Of a DNA stretch of 64,000 nt, positions 37,901 to 47,234 are shown piece by piece. Below the pieces are notes generated by a model, which was not told the DNA's origin, searched no databases, and saw only the letters and a list, made by a program, of their open reading frames with translations. Each line of letters opens with the position of its first letter. Position 1 is the stretch's first letter. Origin of the DNA: Diadema setosum (Eukaryota; Echinodermata; Echinoidea; Diadematoida; Diadematidae); contig NC_092692.1 in the NCBI RefSeq assembly GCF_964275005.1, positions 18,625,506 through 18,689,505 on the forward strand, in the 5' to 3' direction. A program made the position numbers and the translations under genes.

Positions 37901-40900
37901 TTACCTCGAGGGTCATTAGATGACCGTTGTAGAAGCAAAAATCACTGACGAGTTATGTATAAACAAAATTAGAGCATCGTGTGAAAATAAACCACTAGAA
38001 GTTTCTGATCAACTGCATTCTTATAATCTTGACAGCTCTGTCCATTTGCCAAGTATGCCCGGGTTTTATCTGCTCCACCGGCCATCGATGAGCGGTGCCA
38101 GAACAAATTGGATTCATCCGAACGGGATGACAAGGACTGTGAGACGGCAACCTGTCCGCGTGGTGACCCAAATCCATCGGGGGTAACCCCACGAACTGAC
38201 AACTCATCCCAAATGAATGGAGAGGTATAAGACGGAATCAGCTTGATTTGTGATTACGCGCGTGAGATGTTTAATTGTTGTAAAATTTATCCTATTTCGG
38301 GTGACTATCCAATAGAATGCGAGTAAAAACTGAAATGTACGGGATTATTCTTTGATTGTAGCATTTTGGGATGCTGTAACCATATTTGCTATTTGGGCTT
38401 ATCTATTAACGACGGAAATCAAACACTAAGCCGTTTATTGGTCAGTTATGTGCCAACCTATACCGCATTCAAATTCATTAATTTGCTTTGATGTAGGGCA
38501 ATTTGTGAATCAGTTGCTACATATACCTGTTTTATATTTCTTTGCAAGTCATTATGTCGTGAAAATAGCCCGTGTAGTAGCATTAACAATACAAGGTTTA
38601 GAGTTGAAAATCACAGGCTGGCTATAAACATAACAAATCATGACAATCTTGATCTTCTTTTCTTTCCCAACCCCTGCTCTCTAATGCAGCAGCTACCAAC
38701 AACCCTGTCTACTTCAGCTACGTGTGCTCTTCCCACTACCACCACCATCTGCCCAGCAGGACAGGTCTCTCAGATCTCACTTCAGACAAACATCTCCGTA
38801 GGACCAAGCCTCGGACCCAGTGAGGGACCAACAGAGGCAAGTAGATCATTTCAACATCTCGGGGGGACACGCCCTACCGACCACGTGGAGTCACCACCAG
38901 ACATCAAGAGCCAAAGCACCGAAGGAGAGTCTTTCAAGGACAGTAAGCCTACGTCAACTGAAGGTCCAACTTCTAGTTCGACTGTTGACATGGCTACCCA
39001 GATGACATCTCGAGGGGACATGGAGAAGATGGTAGTGGAGTTGGGAGGACGAAGCAAAAGCATGTCAGCTATCAAGGCGAATGTCGGAGGTCTCTCCTAT
39101 GATCTCTTTGAGCCTGGTCAAAGGATCTGCGCCAGAAATCACAAGATTTCCTTCAGTCTGTCACCCGACGAGTTCTACAGAGTTGAGAGCCTGGAGCGTT
39201 GTCATCGAGAAAGAGAACTTGAGATGAAGAGACAGAAAATCATCGGAGAGGTAAATAGGTCCTTAAAAGTTGGTTTTAGTCCTTTCTTATCTTGGTAATC
39301 AACTAATGGTATAAACTTGTTTTGCTACTTTTAGATTCGTATGAGCTAATCCAATTCTTTGAACCACTATGCTGACACGGTTACACATTTTTCAATGCAC
39401 ATACCAGTTTGTTTATGGTTTTGTTATTGTAGTTGTGGAAATTATCATTCGTACTGTGTGGATCGAGTGACATATGTCCCAAGGGATAGAAATTAATTCA
39501 TACGCAGGGACAGAACTAGAAAGAAAGAAGGAAATAAAGAGAGACGGATAGATAGATAGATAGATAGAAAGAACTACATCAAGACAGAAAAAAAAGAAAG
39601 ACAGACAGACAAACAGAAAGAAAGACAGAAAGAAAGAAAGAAAGAATGAGATCGAGAGAGGACCAGAAATAACTTGAACCACAATGTCATACATCAGGGA
39701 AGTTAATTGGTATACACACACAATGTCATATAGGTAGGGAAACTTCCTCGCTTCATCTTGTTTAGTATCATATATTTTGCCGTTCCTAATCTCAATTCAT
39801 AGCACAAGTTCTTCGCTGATGCCTTCACATCGGTTATCCTGTCATTGCCGCCAGCCCACCAACATCGGGCGAGGCAAGCCTCGCTCCCCGCGCTCCCAGC
39901 CAAAGTTACGGGTGGCCCAACAGAGCCTCATTACAAAAGCCGAGTTCCCAAGTCAGCTGTCTGCCGGGACCAGTCGGTGCAGACCAACAACCACCCGACT
40001 CGCTTCCAGCTCCAGATGGACCTGGTATAAACATCATCCCTCTCTATCTTTATCCATGATTAATATCTACTTAATTATGTTATCGTGAACGTAATATTCG
40101 CGATCTATATTACAGTTTGGTGGCAATCCTATGATCCATTCAACATCATTTATTGGCGGAGAAATCATTACCGACGTGACACGAAAAATGTGTGATTATA
40201 TAGCTCTCAATATTCAGGCAAAGGTTTAAAGTTTCTTTAACCTCGCTCTTTAAAAGCATTGTGCATGACTGTATTTCAACGATTGAAACATAGAAGTAAG
40301 CATGTATTCAAAGCATTTTCATTGTCCCATACTGTAGCCACAGTGTCGACTCTTCGACAATTTCAATTCTGATCACTGTGCTATCATCCTTAGATAAACG
40401 AATGTGGACATCAGCAGACCCGTTATACTCCAAGGGGTCATACTCTTATAATACTTCTAGTTACGAAAGCAAGCAAAAAAAGGTCAGATCATTGGTAAAT
40501 TTGATGTTATGTGCTGCTATAATGCTATTCCAATGTTCAGATACCAGAGAGTTCTGCAAAAGGCAAGGAACCATACAACAGCCCGCCACAGAAGGTAGAC
40601 TTCTCAAACAACATGGCGGCTTCCAGTCTCGATGATTTATTGGAAAGGAAGTGCGGAGGAGGAGTCACTTTCCACCTGCGACAGGATTCTACTTTATACC
40701 AAACAGGGTTGAGGCTTCCTGGTGAAGAACAGTGGCTTAACGTAAGTATTGAACGGACACGCATGTGATTGGCAATTTTTCTAATATTTTATAATTTATT
40801 TATTGTGAAAGATTAGGCTGCTATACTGTTTAAAAGTTTGTGGAATAGATGAAAGCTTACTAACATTACTTCTATGCTCGTGGAATGTTAGCTACAGGTA

Positions 40901-43007
40901 TGCAATGATTTTGCATTTCATCGCTAAATTTGAGCAGAGTTGGTTTCGCATGAAAGCTAGCAAGAAAAGGAGAACAAGAGCAAGAGAGAGGGAACAAAAG
41001 GTGTGAGGCTACAGGTGAAGACGAAAGGGAAAGAATGTGAAGGGAAATGTTTTCATTTTTATGTACAGTACTTGAGAATTTAAAGTGTGTAGTTTTATGT
41101 GAAATTTTAGAATTTTTCCATTCTGTCAAGTTATTGCATTAATTTTTCTTTGTTATCAGAACAATATCTGGAACAAGCCACTGCGTCCACTGCCCAAAAT
41201 CGGAGAATGTCCCTCCCCGCAAATCTCTGATCACAAGCTGACGTCACTGGCACATGACAATCCTGACAATGCCGAGACATCCTTGCGGTCCGCACAGGAT
41301 GATCCGCGCCAACACGGACAGGTGTCTGCGTCAAGCGGCCTTTCGGGGGAAACACAAACGAAGGAGAAACGCAGTGTTCTATTTCTACCATCACCACGCA
41401 GCGCGTTGCCATCCACAGCGCAGAAGACCACCAGCAATCATCTCTCACCGCCAACATCAGATGGGGCTGACGGCTCCTCTCCGACAACAAAGATGATTCT
41501 GATGAAGACTACCCCGGGCTGGACCACCTACACCTTGGTGATGCCGAGAGGAACGCGGTGCCTGGCTAGCAGAGTGCCAAAGAGAGTCAAGGCTTTATTG
41601 GAAAGATCTCGCAGGGAGCCACATCAGCTGAAGATTGAGATGATGACTCGCCACAGCAGGGCTGCCAGGAGGATGAAGGTACACGAGTCGCGTAACGTGA
41701 GATAAAAATAATGATTAACTCACTTCTAAGATTTGCTAACAATTTGAAAGATAAAACTGTGCCATAATTCTATTAGCACAATGATCAAAATCATTGTTCT
41801 CTCTTCATCTTCACTTATCACTATTTAAGACAATAAAGTTTCTGAAAGTCAAACTGTAAATCAATTTTCATATATATCAAGAAACATCAGTGGGAAAGAT
41901 TACCTTGAGAATAGGATTGTGATTATTTCCTGAAAATATGATTTGCATTTCGGTCTGATGTGAATTACATTTTTGTATTTTTACGTAACTACGACTTTTA
42001 CCGTAATCATAATGTGCCTCTTATCATGATAGATGCAAGCATCCGCCCGCAACGCAAAGCTCAATGCAGAGAATGCCCATAGAGTTGCTGTCCGGGAAAG
42101 AAAACAGAGCATTATCTGCGAAAGACAGTTTCAGATGAACCTCAACATCTACTACAAGCAAGGAGCCGCTCGCGATTTCAAAGAGGAACTCGACGCCACC
42201 AGGAAAAAGAAGGCTGAGGCAATCGCCGAAAGGAGGAGACAAGTGCTCGAGCGGAGGAGAGCAAAAATAGAGAAAGAGGAACACCTGGATGAACGTAGGG
42301 AGGAGACGCACCCCTGTGTACCTGATGCAGGGGTTGGCAGTGTGCCAGACGGGATGACTGATGGTCTCACTAATCTGAACATGGAGAGCGGAGGCGTGAA
42401 CTTGGAAAACACCGAGGCACAACATCATCGATTGCAAGAAATCACAGAGACCTATCATGAGGAAGAGCAAATCTGCACCGCAACGGCTGATTCTGAGGAC
42501 GAAGTTTACCGAGCAGCTGGCGAATCCCGGCAGCATCGTGGGGAAGTTCTTGAAGAGGAGTCGAATGATGATGAAGAGATTTGGTCGCCTGGGGATGTTG
42601 ATTGGAATGAGATTGCCAAACAGGGCGTAACGGAATACAGAGGGTGCACTTCCGAATTTGACGAAGAGGAGGAAGAGAGCGAGGAGAGTGGCACGACGCA
42701 GGAGGAAAGCGATAGTGAGATGGAGGAATACTGGGAGGAAGAAGATCGGGGCGATGATGAAGAGGGAGAAGGTGACAGAAACAGAGGAATACCGGACGAC
42801 TTGCAGCAGGCGAGGGAGGAGCCAGAAGTCGTCGAAAATGAAGCAGAATTCCCGCACATCGTCGACGAAGTGGACGAATTCCAAGATGCTGAAGATAGCG
42901 GTGACGAGGAGATATTTTACAATGAACCGTCTGCTGAATGGGACCAGGATGATTCCGATCTGCACAGTGACCTCTTTTCTGGTGCAGACGAAAGGGAAAG
43001 TCATTAA
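23837..43007 (+). CDS. Giant N-myristoylated, Ser-rich protein (about 2,570 aa) with stathmin-like motifs
   Basis: Twenty-two exons join without a phase error: 23837-23944, 25254-25566, 26083-26301, 27038-27351, 28428-28562, 29106-29225, 29758-30090, 30481-30726, 31096-31377, 31718-32926, 33513-33704, 34201-34710, 34990-35184, 35891-36397, 36678-36872, 37507-37680, 38036-38224, 38690-39250, 39803-40024, 40541-40741, 41160-41678, 42033-43007. The N-terminus MGGKLSK fits the N-myristoyl-transferase rule and is followed by a basic patch (ARRTSRLFTRRRNR), predicting membrane attachment. A 'GG-V-S-F-D-L' hairpin-like motif recurs in at least five exons. The centre is a triplicated Ser/Asp-rich exon pair. 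Exons 21-22 give a long basic helix and then an acidic tail rich in Glu/Asp. Myristoylation, the hairpin (compare STMND1 GESYDVTL and stathmin SGQAFELIL), the basic helix and the acidic end together suggest a hugely expanded STMND1-type stathmin. The family call is tentative; the gene structure is firm. Confidence 0.75.
25775..26030. repeat. (GATAAT/AAT)n compound microsatellite
   Basis: About 250 bp of gat, aat, att and atc trinucleotides in intron 2 of the central gene. It produces long Ile/Met/Asn/Tyr ORFs on both strands that are not genes. Confidence 0.95.
26331..26599. mobile_element. hAT-like MITE in intron 3
   Basis: Left end 'ctcttccgcagggacggatcc' and right end 'ggatccgccactgcggaagag' are inverted matches over about 22 bp with three differences. 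The core 'CAGTGGCGGATCCA' is the end sequence typical of a widespread hAT group. The interior has a 28-bp poly-A and a poly-C run. No ORF and no clear 8-bp target duplication. Confidence 0.65.
28003..28350. mobile_element. Foldback MITE with TTAA ends, copy 2
   Basis: Begins 'ttaagggatggtatag' and shares with copy 1 strings such as 'cttttaactttttgcgagat', 'gttttgaaatg' and 'aaactttgaattcctctt'. The right end is diverged into an A-rich run. It lies in the intron before the exon at 28428. Confidence 0.7.
29971..30018 (+). other. Stathmin-hairpin-like motif 1
   Basis: Encodes VRSGGMAFDIYEPGQR. Compare the beta-hairpin at the start of the stathmin tubulin-binding domain (SGQAFELILSP), which caps alpha-tubulin. 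Best match to the copy at 39074. Confidence 0.45.
30559..30603 (+). other. Stathmin-hairpin-like motif 2 plus helix
   Basis: Encodes KATAGGVSFHLFEDE. It is followed after a short Gly/Arg linker by LSDAYIEWKASRDAHH and LTRLESLRYQIQ, a predicted helix at the distance at which stathmins begin theirs ([17 protein letters not shown]). Confidence 0.45.
31291..31350 (+). other. Stathmin-hairpin-like motif 3
   Basis: Encodes RVSSGGVSWDFPLIGQKF near the end of exon 9, preceded by SRRSKSMSSF. The copy at 39074 is preceded by the similar GRSKSMSAIK, so the repeated unit extends upstream of the GG core. Confidence 0.45.
31718..33704 (+). other. Exon module 1 (Ser-rich exon A1 + exon B1)
   Basis: Exon A1 (31718-32926, 403 aa) starts HRHHAPSKSAPDL. 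It has a conserved 80-residue head (MPDLRQAGELSHLVLHTTTG...), then a Ser/Asp-rich array, and ends DYNPSSCPPDICRKQEE. Exon B1 (33513-33704, 64 aa) starts ITTTKSAPPG and ends SSCPPDILRR...SRCQ. Asp/Ser clusters such as TSDDDVEQSSSDSS are strong casein-kinase-2 type sites. Both exons are phase 0-0. Confidence 0.85.
31950..32826 (+). repeat. Coding minisatellite, five units of 57-60 aa
   Basis: Measured at the shared 'cagctgcagc' string, unit spacing is 180, 171, 171 and 171 bp. Each unit reads approximately SSDADVVFSSSNTSLAQS, IDIPMATSDDDVEQSS and SDSSGYPSSSSDSSSCSYSS. Units 2-5 are nearly identical. Modules 2 and 3 contain a single unit, so the array grew after the module duplicated. Confidence 0.9.
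34201..35184 (+). other. Exon module 2 (A2 + B2)
   Basis: Exon A2 (34201-34710, 170 aa; QRRHAPGKSAPDL...) and exon B2 (34990-35184, 65 aa). Same order, phase and flanking intron sequence ('gatcttagattaaacag' before A; 'gcaatag' before B) as module 3, which it resembles more than module 1. Confidence 0.85.
35700..35785 (+). pseudogene. Relic of exon 9 inside the intron before module 3
   Basis: The sequence 'ctcttctcaactttta' followed by 'ggttaattccgtgagaacctct' repeats the acceptor and first codons of exon 9 (31080-31130), but the copy runs into 'gatataaagtaac' and stops. It shows that the duplicated block originally included exon 9. A second relic, of the exon-9 donor side, is at about 33868-33970 ('gagaggtaggtttc...cagaggcatgtg'). 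Confidence 0.75.
35891..36872 (+). other. Exon module 3 (A3 + B3)
   Basis: Exon A3 (35891-36397, 169 aa; LRRHAPSKSAPDL...) and exon B3 (36678-36872, 65 aa). Nearly identical to module 2 in coding and intron sequence. Exon 16 (37507-37680) is a more diverged relative of B, keeping only a VVSSCPPGVSHRS core. Confidence 0.85.
37815..37919. repeat. Two tandem copies of a roughly 52-bp intron sequence
   Basis: The string 'gaggatatactgctgtggta' at 37824 is repeated with few changes at 37876, each followed by 'tttacctcgagggtcatta'. No function evident. Confidence 0.7.
39074..39124 (+). other. Stathmin-hairpin-like motif 4 plus basic helix
   Basis: Encodes KANVGGLSYDLFEPGQR, followed by NHKISFSLSPDEFY and a charged helix (RVESLERCHRERELEMKRQK) to the exon end. 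This is the most stathmin-like of the internal copies in layout: hairpin, short linker, helix rich in Glu/Arg. Confidence 0.5.
39540..39650. repeat. (GATA)n and (GAAA)n microsatellite
   Basis: Runs of 'gatagatagata' and 'aaagaaagaaag' in an intron of the central gene. Confidence 0.9.
40649..40680 (+). other. Stathmin-hairpin-like motif 5
   Basis: Encodes KCGGGVTFHLRQD near the end of exon 20, preceded by the acidic/basic stretch SSLDDLLERK. A weaker version of the GG-V-x-F-x-L pattern. Confidence 0.35.
41513..42290 (+). other. Candidate C-terminal stathmin-like domain (hairpin and long basic helix)
   Basis: Exon 21 ends with GWTTYTLVMPRG (hairpin-like), then VPKRVKALLERSRREPHQLK and EMMTRHSRAARRMK. 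Exon 22 continues the helix with MQASARNAKLNAENAHRVAV, then DATRKKKAEAIAERRRQVLE. Length, order and Arg/Lys/Glu heptad-like composition match the stathmin helix ([20 protein letters not shown]), but identity is low. An intron (41679-42032) splits the domain in phase 0. Confidence 0.4.
42291..43007 (+). other. Acidic C-terminal tail of the central protein
   Basis: About 238 residues dominated by Glu and Asp (EFDEEEEESEESGTT, DRGDDEEGEGD), with scattered Tyr/Trp near acidic groups at the end (EIFYNEPSAEWDQDDSD). Human STMND1 also ends in an acidic, Tyr-containing tail. The antisense strand is open here only because GAR codons give no stops in reverse. Confidence 0.8.
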
Positions 43008-44980
43008 AGACTATAAGGTACGAAAAAGCACTGGATAACAGAATGATGATGAGGAGGAACGGTTGAATGACGATCACCACTGGTACTTGGACGACGAGGA
43101 CGAAGAAGAAGGAGATAGTGGAGCTTATAACACTGAGAGAGAGAACGGCTATGATGAAACCTGATTGGTTGAAGACTAACACGAAAATGACAATAGACGG
43201 CAGGAGCAGAAATGATACATCCAGAGGGAATATTCAGATTGTGTCTTGGGCAATGCTGGATAAGATGACTCCAATAACATCAAAGAAGAAAGATTTGAAG
43301 GGCAAGCTGGAAGAGAGAGAGATGACAAAAATTGATGACTCTACGCAGGAGCGAGTGGGTGTTTCGAAGCTCTTTACTGAGATGGGGAGCGTGATTCAAA
43401 TGAGGAGGCTGCACATCCACTGCGAGATAACCATGGAGGCAGGGGATGACACCGTGAAAGACAGATGCTCTTGGAGGTTAACTTGGAGAGAGATCGGCAT
43501 TAGGAGAGGCGGAAGAACATCGCGTAGGCAGATGAAATATCAGTGATCACGAAGATCCGAGGAGAATCAATGGAAGCAAACGACAGCAGCAGACAATAAA
43601 CACAGGAGAAGTTGGGTGTATCTAACCAAATACAATGTATAGGACTTTGTGGATCACGTGAAGAAAACAAGTGATTTGCCTCATGAGTGCAAGGCTTACG
43701 GCATACACAGGATTAATATCGAGGAGTACAACTTTCAGAGCACAGAGCCATGGTGAAGATATACATAACTGAGGCTTATGATGACATCAAAAGAGCAAAA
43801 TGACTAAATGAACGGCACGAAAGAACGAAGAGAATCTAGAAGATACATGTACATATTTCGCCGGGTTTGACCCTTTCATCGCAAAGGTTTGCCAGCTAAT
43901 TGGGTAAAAAAAGTCTAGATACAGACTGGAGTCGGATGGTGACTCAAGAGCTTAACGAAGAGGAATGCGAGCACTGGAAGAGAATACAAACAGTGTAAGA
44001 AGAAAAACGACTTGGATTACAAGGACATTCGATGAATAGATTAGGAATCTGATGTGCAGCAGATCTTTGTCTTAAAAAGAAAATATAAGCGTTTAACATA
44101 AGTTGTAAGCCAGAAAAGACTGAAAATCATTGACAAGTGCGTGAAGGGAAAGCGAAGGGAAAGCGAAGAGAAGTACGAAATTGGGAGGGCATTGTTAACA
44201 TCATTTGCATAAAATATGACAGCCACATGAATATCTCAAGTTTTCAAAATGGGAGTAACGAAACGAAATATTATCTGTTGTCTTGGTACCCTATCTATGG
44301 GAAGATAAAAATGGCATATATGATGTAAATATTCAAAAGGTATTCCATACAAGACAAAAAAAGAAAAGAAAAGAAAATAACTCTGGTCAAATCAAACATG
44401 CATAAAATTAGCACCGAGTGAAAGAAAATGTTTTAGATGCTGATCAGGCTTGAAATAATGATCTTCTAAGAAGTAATGAAAATAAGAAAAATAACAAACA
44501 AAAAAAACCAAACAAACAAAAAACAAAGGGAACAAAAAAAATGATGAAACTTATTATTAATCTAGATCAAATATGCTTAATTTCAGCACTGAGTGAAAGA
44601 AAATGTTTTAATGCTGATCAGGCTTGAAATAATGATCTACTGTGAATTAATGAAAAGAAGAAAAACTACAAAAAAAAAAGCAAAGGGAACAAAAAAAAAA
44701 TGAGGAAACTTATTATTAATGTAGATCAAATATGCTTAATTTTAGCACTGAGTGAAAGAAAATGTTTTAAATATTGATCAGGCTTGAAATAATGATCTAC
44801 TAAGAAGTAATGAAAAGAAGAAAAACTACCAAAAAAACCCCAAACAAACAAAGAGAACAAAAAGAATGATGAAACTTATTATGAATGTATTGAATATTGA
44901 TCTTTTAATTTTTATATGAAAATGTTATACAATGTATAACATTGATATATTGTATTCTATTGAATACTTGTACATATGTA
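43008..44980 (+). other. Probable 3' UTR of the central gene with degenerate coding signal
   Basis: Purine-rich sequence follows the TAA. Frame +1 from 43039 is open for 41 codons and very acidic (NDDEEERLNDDHHWYLDDED...), just after a potential acceptor ('ggataacag'). It may be a remnant of a longer acidic C-terminus or an alternative last exon. Later, 43650-43755 also reads protein-like (DHVKKTSDLPHECKAYG). Confidence 0.35.
44390..44890. repeat. Three tandem copies of a 160-175-bp A-rich unit
   Basis: The string 'gcac(c/t)gagtgaaagaaaatg' begins at 44411, 44586 and 44745, each followed by 'gatcaggcttgaaataatga' after a short gap and an A-rich spacer. They sit within the presumed 3' UTR. 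Confidence 0.85.
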
Positions 44981-44986
44981 AATAAA
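44981..44986 (+). terminator. Poly(A) signal of the central gene
   Basis: Canonical AATAAA followed about 35 bp later by a T-rich element (near 45020). It is the first convincing signal downstream of the stop at 43007, implying a 3' UTR of about 2 kb. Confidence 0.55.
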
Positions 44987-45000
44987 GTAATATTTTCATA

Positions 45001-47234
45001 TCTTTCAGTGCCAATACTCGTTTTTTTTCCTGTGTCCAATAAGTGCAAATAGGTAGAATGTACTATGCATTATGGATAATGGTTGTTTAGTAGTTGTAGC
45101 ACTTTTCTGCCATGATAAGAATTGATCACACGTTTATAGATATCCAGAAATCTTAAACATCAAATCCGATTCACAGTTATTCAAATAATCATTCCTGCCA
45201 TTGTTAATCAAGACACAGACATTGCCGCAGTATGTTTGAGGTGACTGGTGTCCGTACATGTACTTGTCAATTGTGAATGTGGCATATTATAAAAGGTCAC
45301 ATTTTACTGCGGAGAATGGGTTAATTCTTTGACTACTAGGAGATTGTACAAGAAACATGAGCAACATTCATACTCATGACAGTGTGATCACGTGTAGGTT
45401 CCCATTTTTTTCATTGGTGGCAGTGTGATTACATGTACACGTAGGTTCCTATTTGATCCATGATGAGGATGAATAAGATGTGTGCTGATGTCACAGCTTT
45501 TTCTTTGAAATGTAAAATTTTGATGGGTCTTCAGGACTTTCCTTGATGTATATACACAATGTGGTTGGGGTGTTAATGATAAAGTCAATTAAGGGTAGAC
45601 CGTTAACGAGGAAGAATTCGCCAACTACCAAACCGTAAATGAAAATAAGAGAGAAATGCAACACAAGAAATGATGAAACGTAATTACACCTTGATAAACG
45701 GTTAATATTTTCACATGATGCTTTTAATGACAGTGCCAACAACCAATGGACTTCAACAATTCATGACTTTATGGTCATGTAGACACAGAGATACATGCCT
45801 TGTTTCCATCAATGAAGTGACCGTTTCAATTCACAGTCATCTGGTGCAAATACAAACAATAACATAAACTTGAATGAGAGTACGTAGGACTGGGTTATGA
45901 TGTGCACACATATTGTACAGTCAACCTTGCCTAAGTTGAATCTACTTTGTATTTGGATTGAAGAAAAAGCTTCGACTTGGAGAAAATTTGACTTCTGACG
46001 GATTAAAGCCAATACATGTAGTATATTAAAGAGAACTTGAAATGACCTTTGACTCGGGCGATTATTCAATTTATGCGAGGTTGACTTCAGCAAGGTTGTA
46101 TTGAACTACAGTTTGACCTCATGATAGGAAATCAGATACAGCTGTATAGCGATATTCCTAATACAACTTGTACACCAGTAACCAGGAAATTTCAGTGGTC
46201 CCAAGCAGCCCATCATAACTAGGCTCCTCTGCACCTGGATGTCAGTACAGTATATATGACTCCTGATTTTATCTTTGACACAAATAGATATATATACATT
46301 GTACTGTATTATACCCAGTAGCCAAACACATATACCAATACATAAAGTTGTATTATATTTCATATAGGGCCTTGTAGCTCTGCCAATATAACAAGGTATG
46401 TCTTCATATAAGCAGGAACAGTTTTACAGCTGTATGCCGTAATGCACACACAAATTTATAGCTCATGTAAATTGCAACAAATTAACAATATGAAATTATG
46501 AATAGGTTCATTTGGATGTCCTTTCAGGAAACACAAATACATTGGGTGTTCAAGCCTTTATCTTAGACTTCTCCATTGCTTAAAAAAAAAAAGAATCATC
46601 TTCACATTCCTCCATTGCTGGACACATTGATCTTTCATACTCCATAGCAACTCTATTGCACAAAACATTCACAAATACATTTGTATGATATCTGGGGCCA
46701 GTAAACATTAACAAATCAAAGGCATGCTTTGTCTCGCTTGTTTTAGGCAAATAATCAACCAACAAGAAGGGCTCAGCAAATAATTTGTTCTTTTAATACA
46801 CTGCATAAGTTGGAAGAATATAAATACTATGATATGTATGACAATGTTGTGGTCAGTAACGTTATACAATGTACCTCAAGCCAGTTTGTTGCACCAGGCT
46901 TGCCCTGGGTTTGTGGATTTGGATCATCCTTTCCATGTGGTATCAGTCCCTTCACATCAATCATTATGGAAGATTTCAAAGATAAGAGAAACCACAATGA
47001 AATCCAAATTGTGGATGTTACGATGTAGTCCTGTTAATACAAGTACAGTACATCCACTTTCCTCCATACTCCATAGAACATCTCCACAGTTTGGCAGACT
47101 CACAGGCATCTCTGCTGCATCACCACCATGACAACACACAGAAGATGTTGCTAGTCCTCTGACAGAAAAGATGAGTCCCTGTTCTTTTTGGTACATTCTC
47201 AGCTGATTCAATCCTCAGTAGATAATTGGGGTGT
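45001..47234. other. Intergenic/3' flank of LYRM1, no gene seen
   Basis: Contains a probable MITE at 45915-46110. The lower part, next to 47234, probably includes the LYRM1 3' UTR; no poly(A) signal could be fixed. Confidence 0.45.
45915..46110. mobile_element. Probable MITE with 'acagtcaacctt' type ends
   Basis: The left end 'acagtcaaccttgcctaagtt' is imperfectly answered on the right by 'gaggttgacttcagcaaggtt'. No coding content. The match is imperfect and boundaries are approximate. Confidence 0.45.

Noticed and set aside
42024-43182. Minus-strand ORFs of 326 and 246 codons
   Set aside because: They are antisense shadows of the acidic last exon of the central gene. GAR/GAY-rich coding leaves few stops on the opposite strand and gives Phe/Leu/Ser-rich nonsense.
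43067-43546. 159-codon ORF after the central gene's stop
   Set aside because: It is Lys/Arg/Thr-rich because the DNA is purine-rich. The acidic alternative frame (43039-43163) is the more protein-like one, and neither continues an exon.
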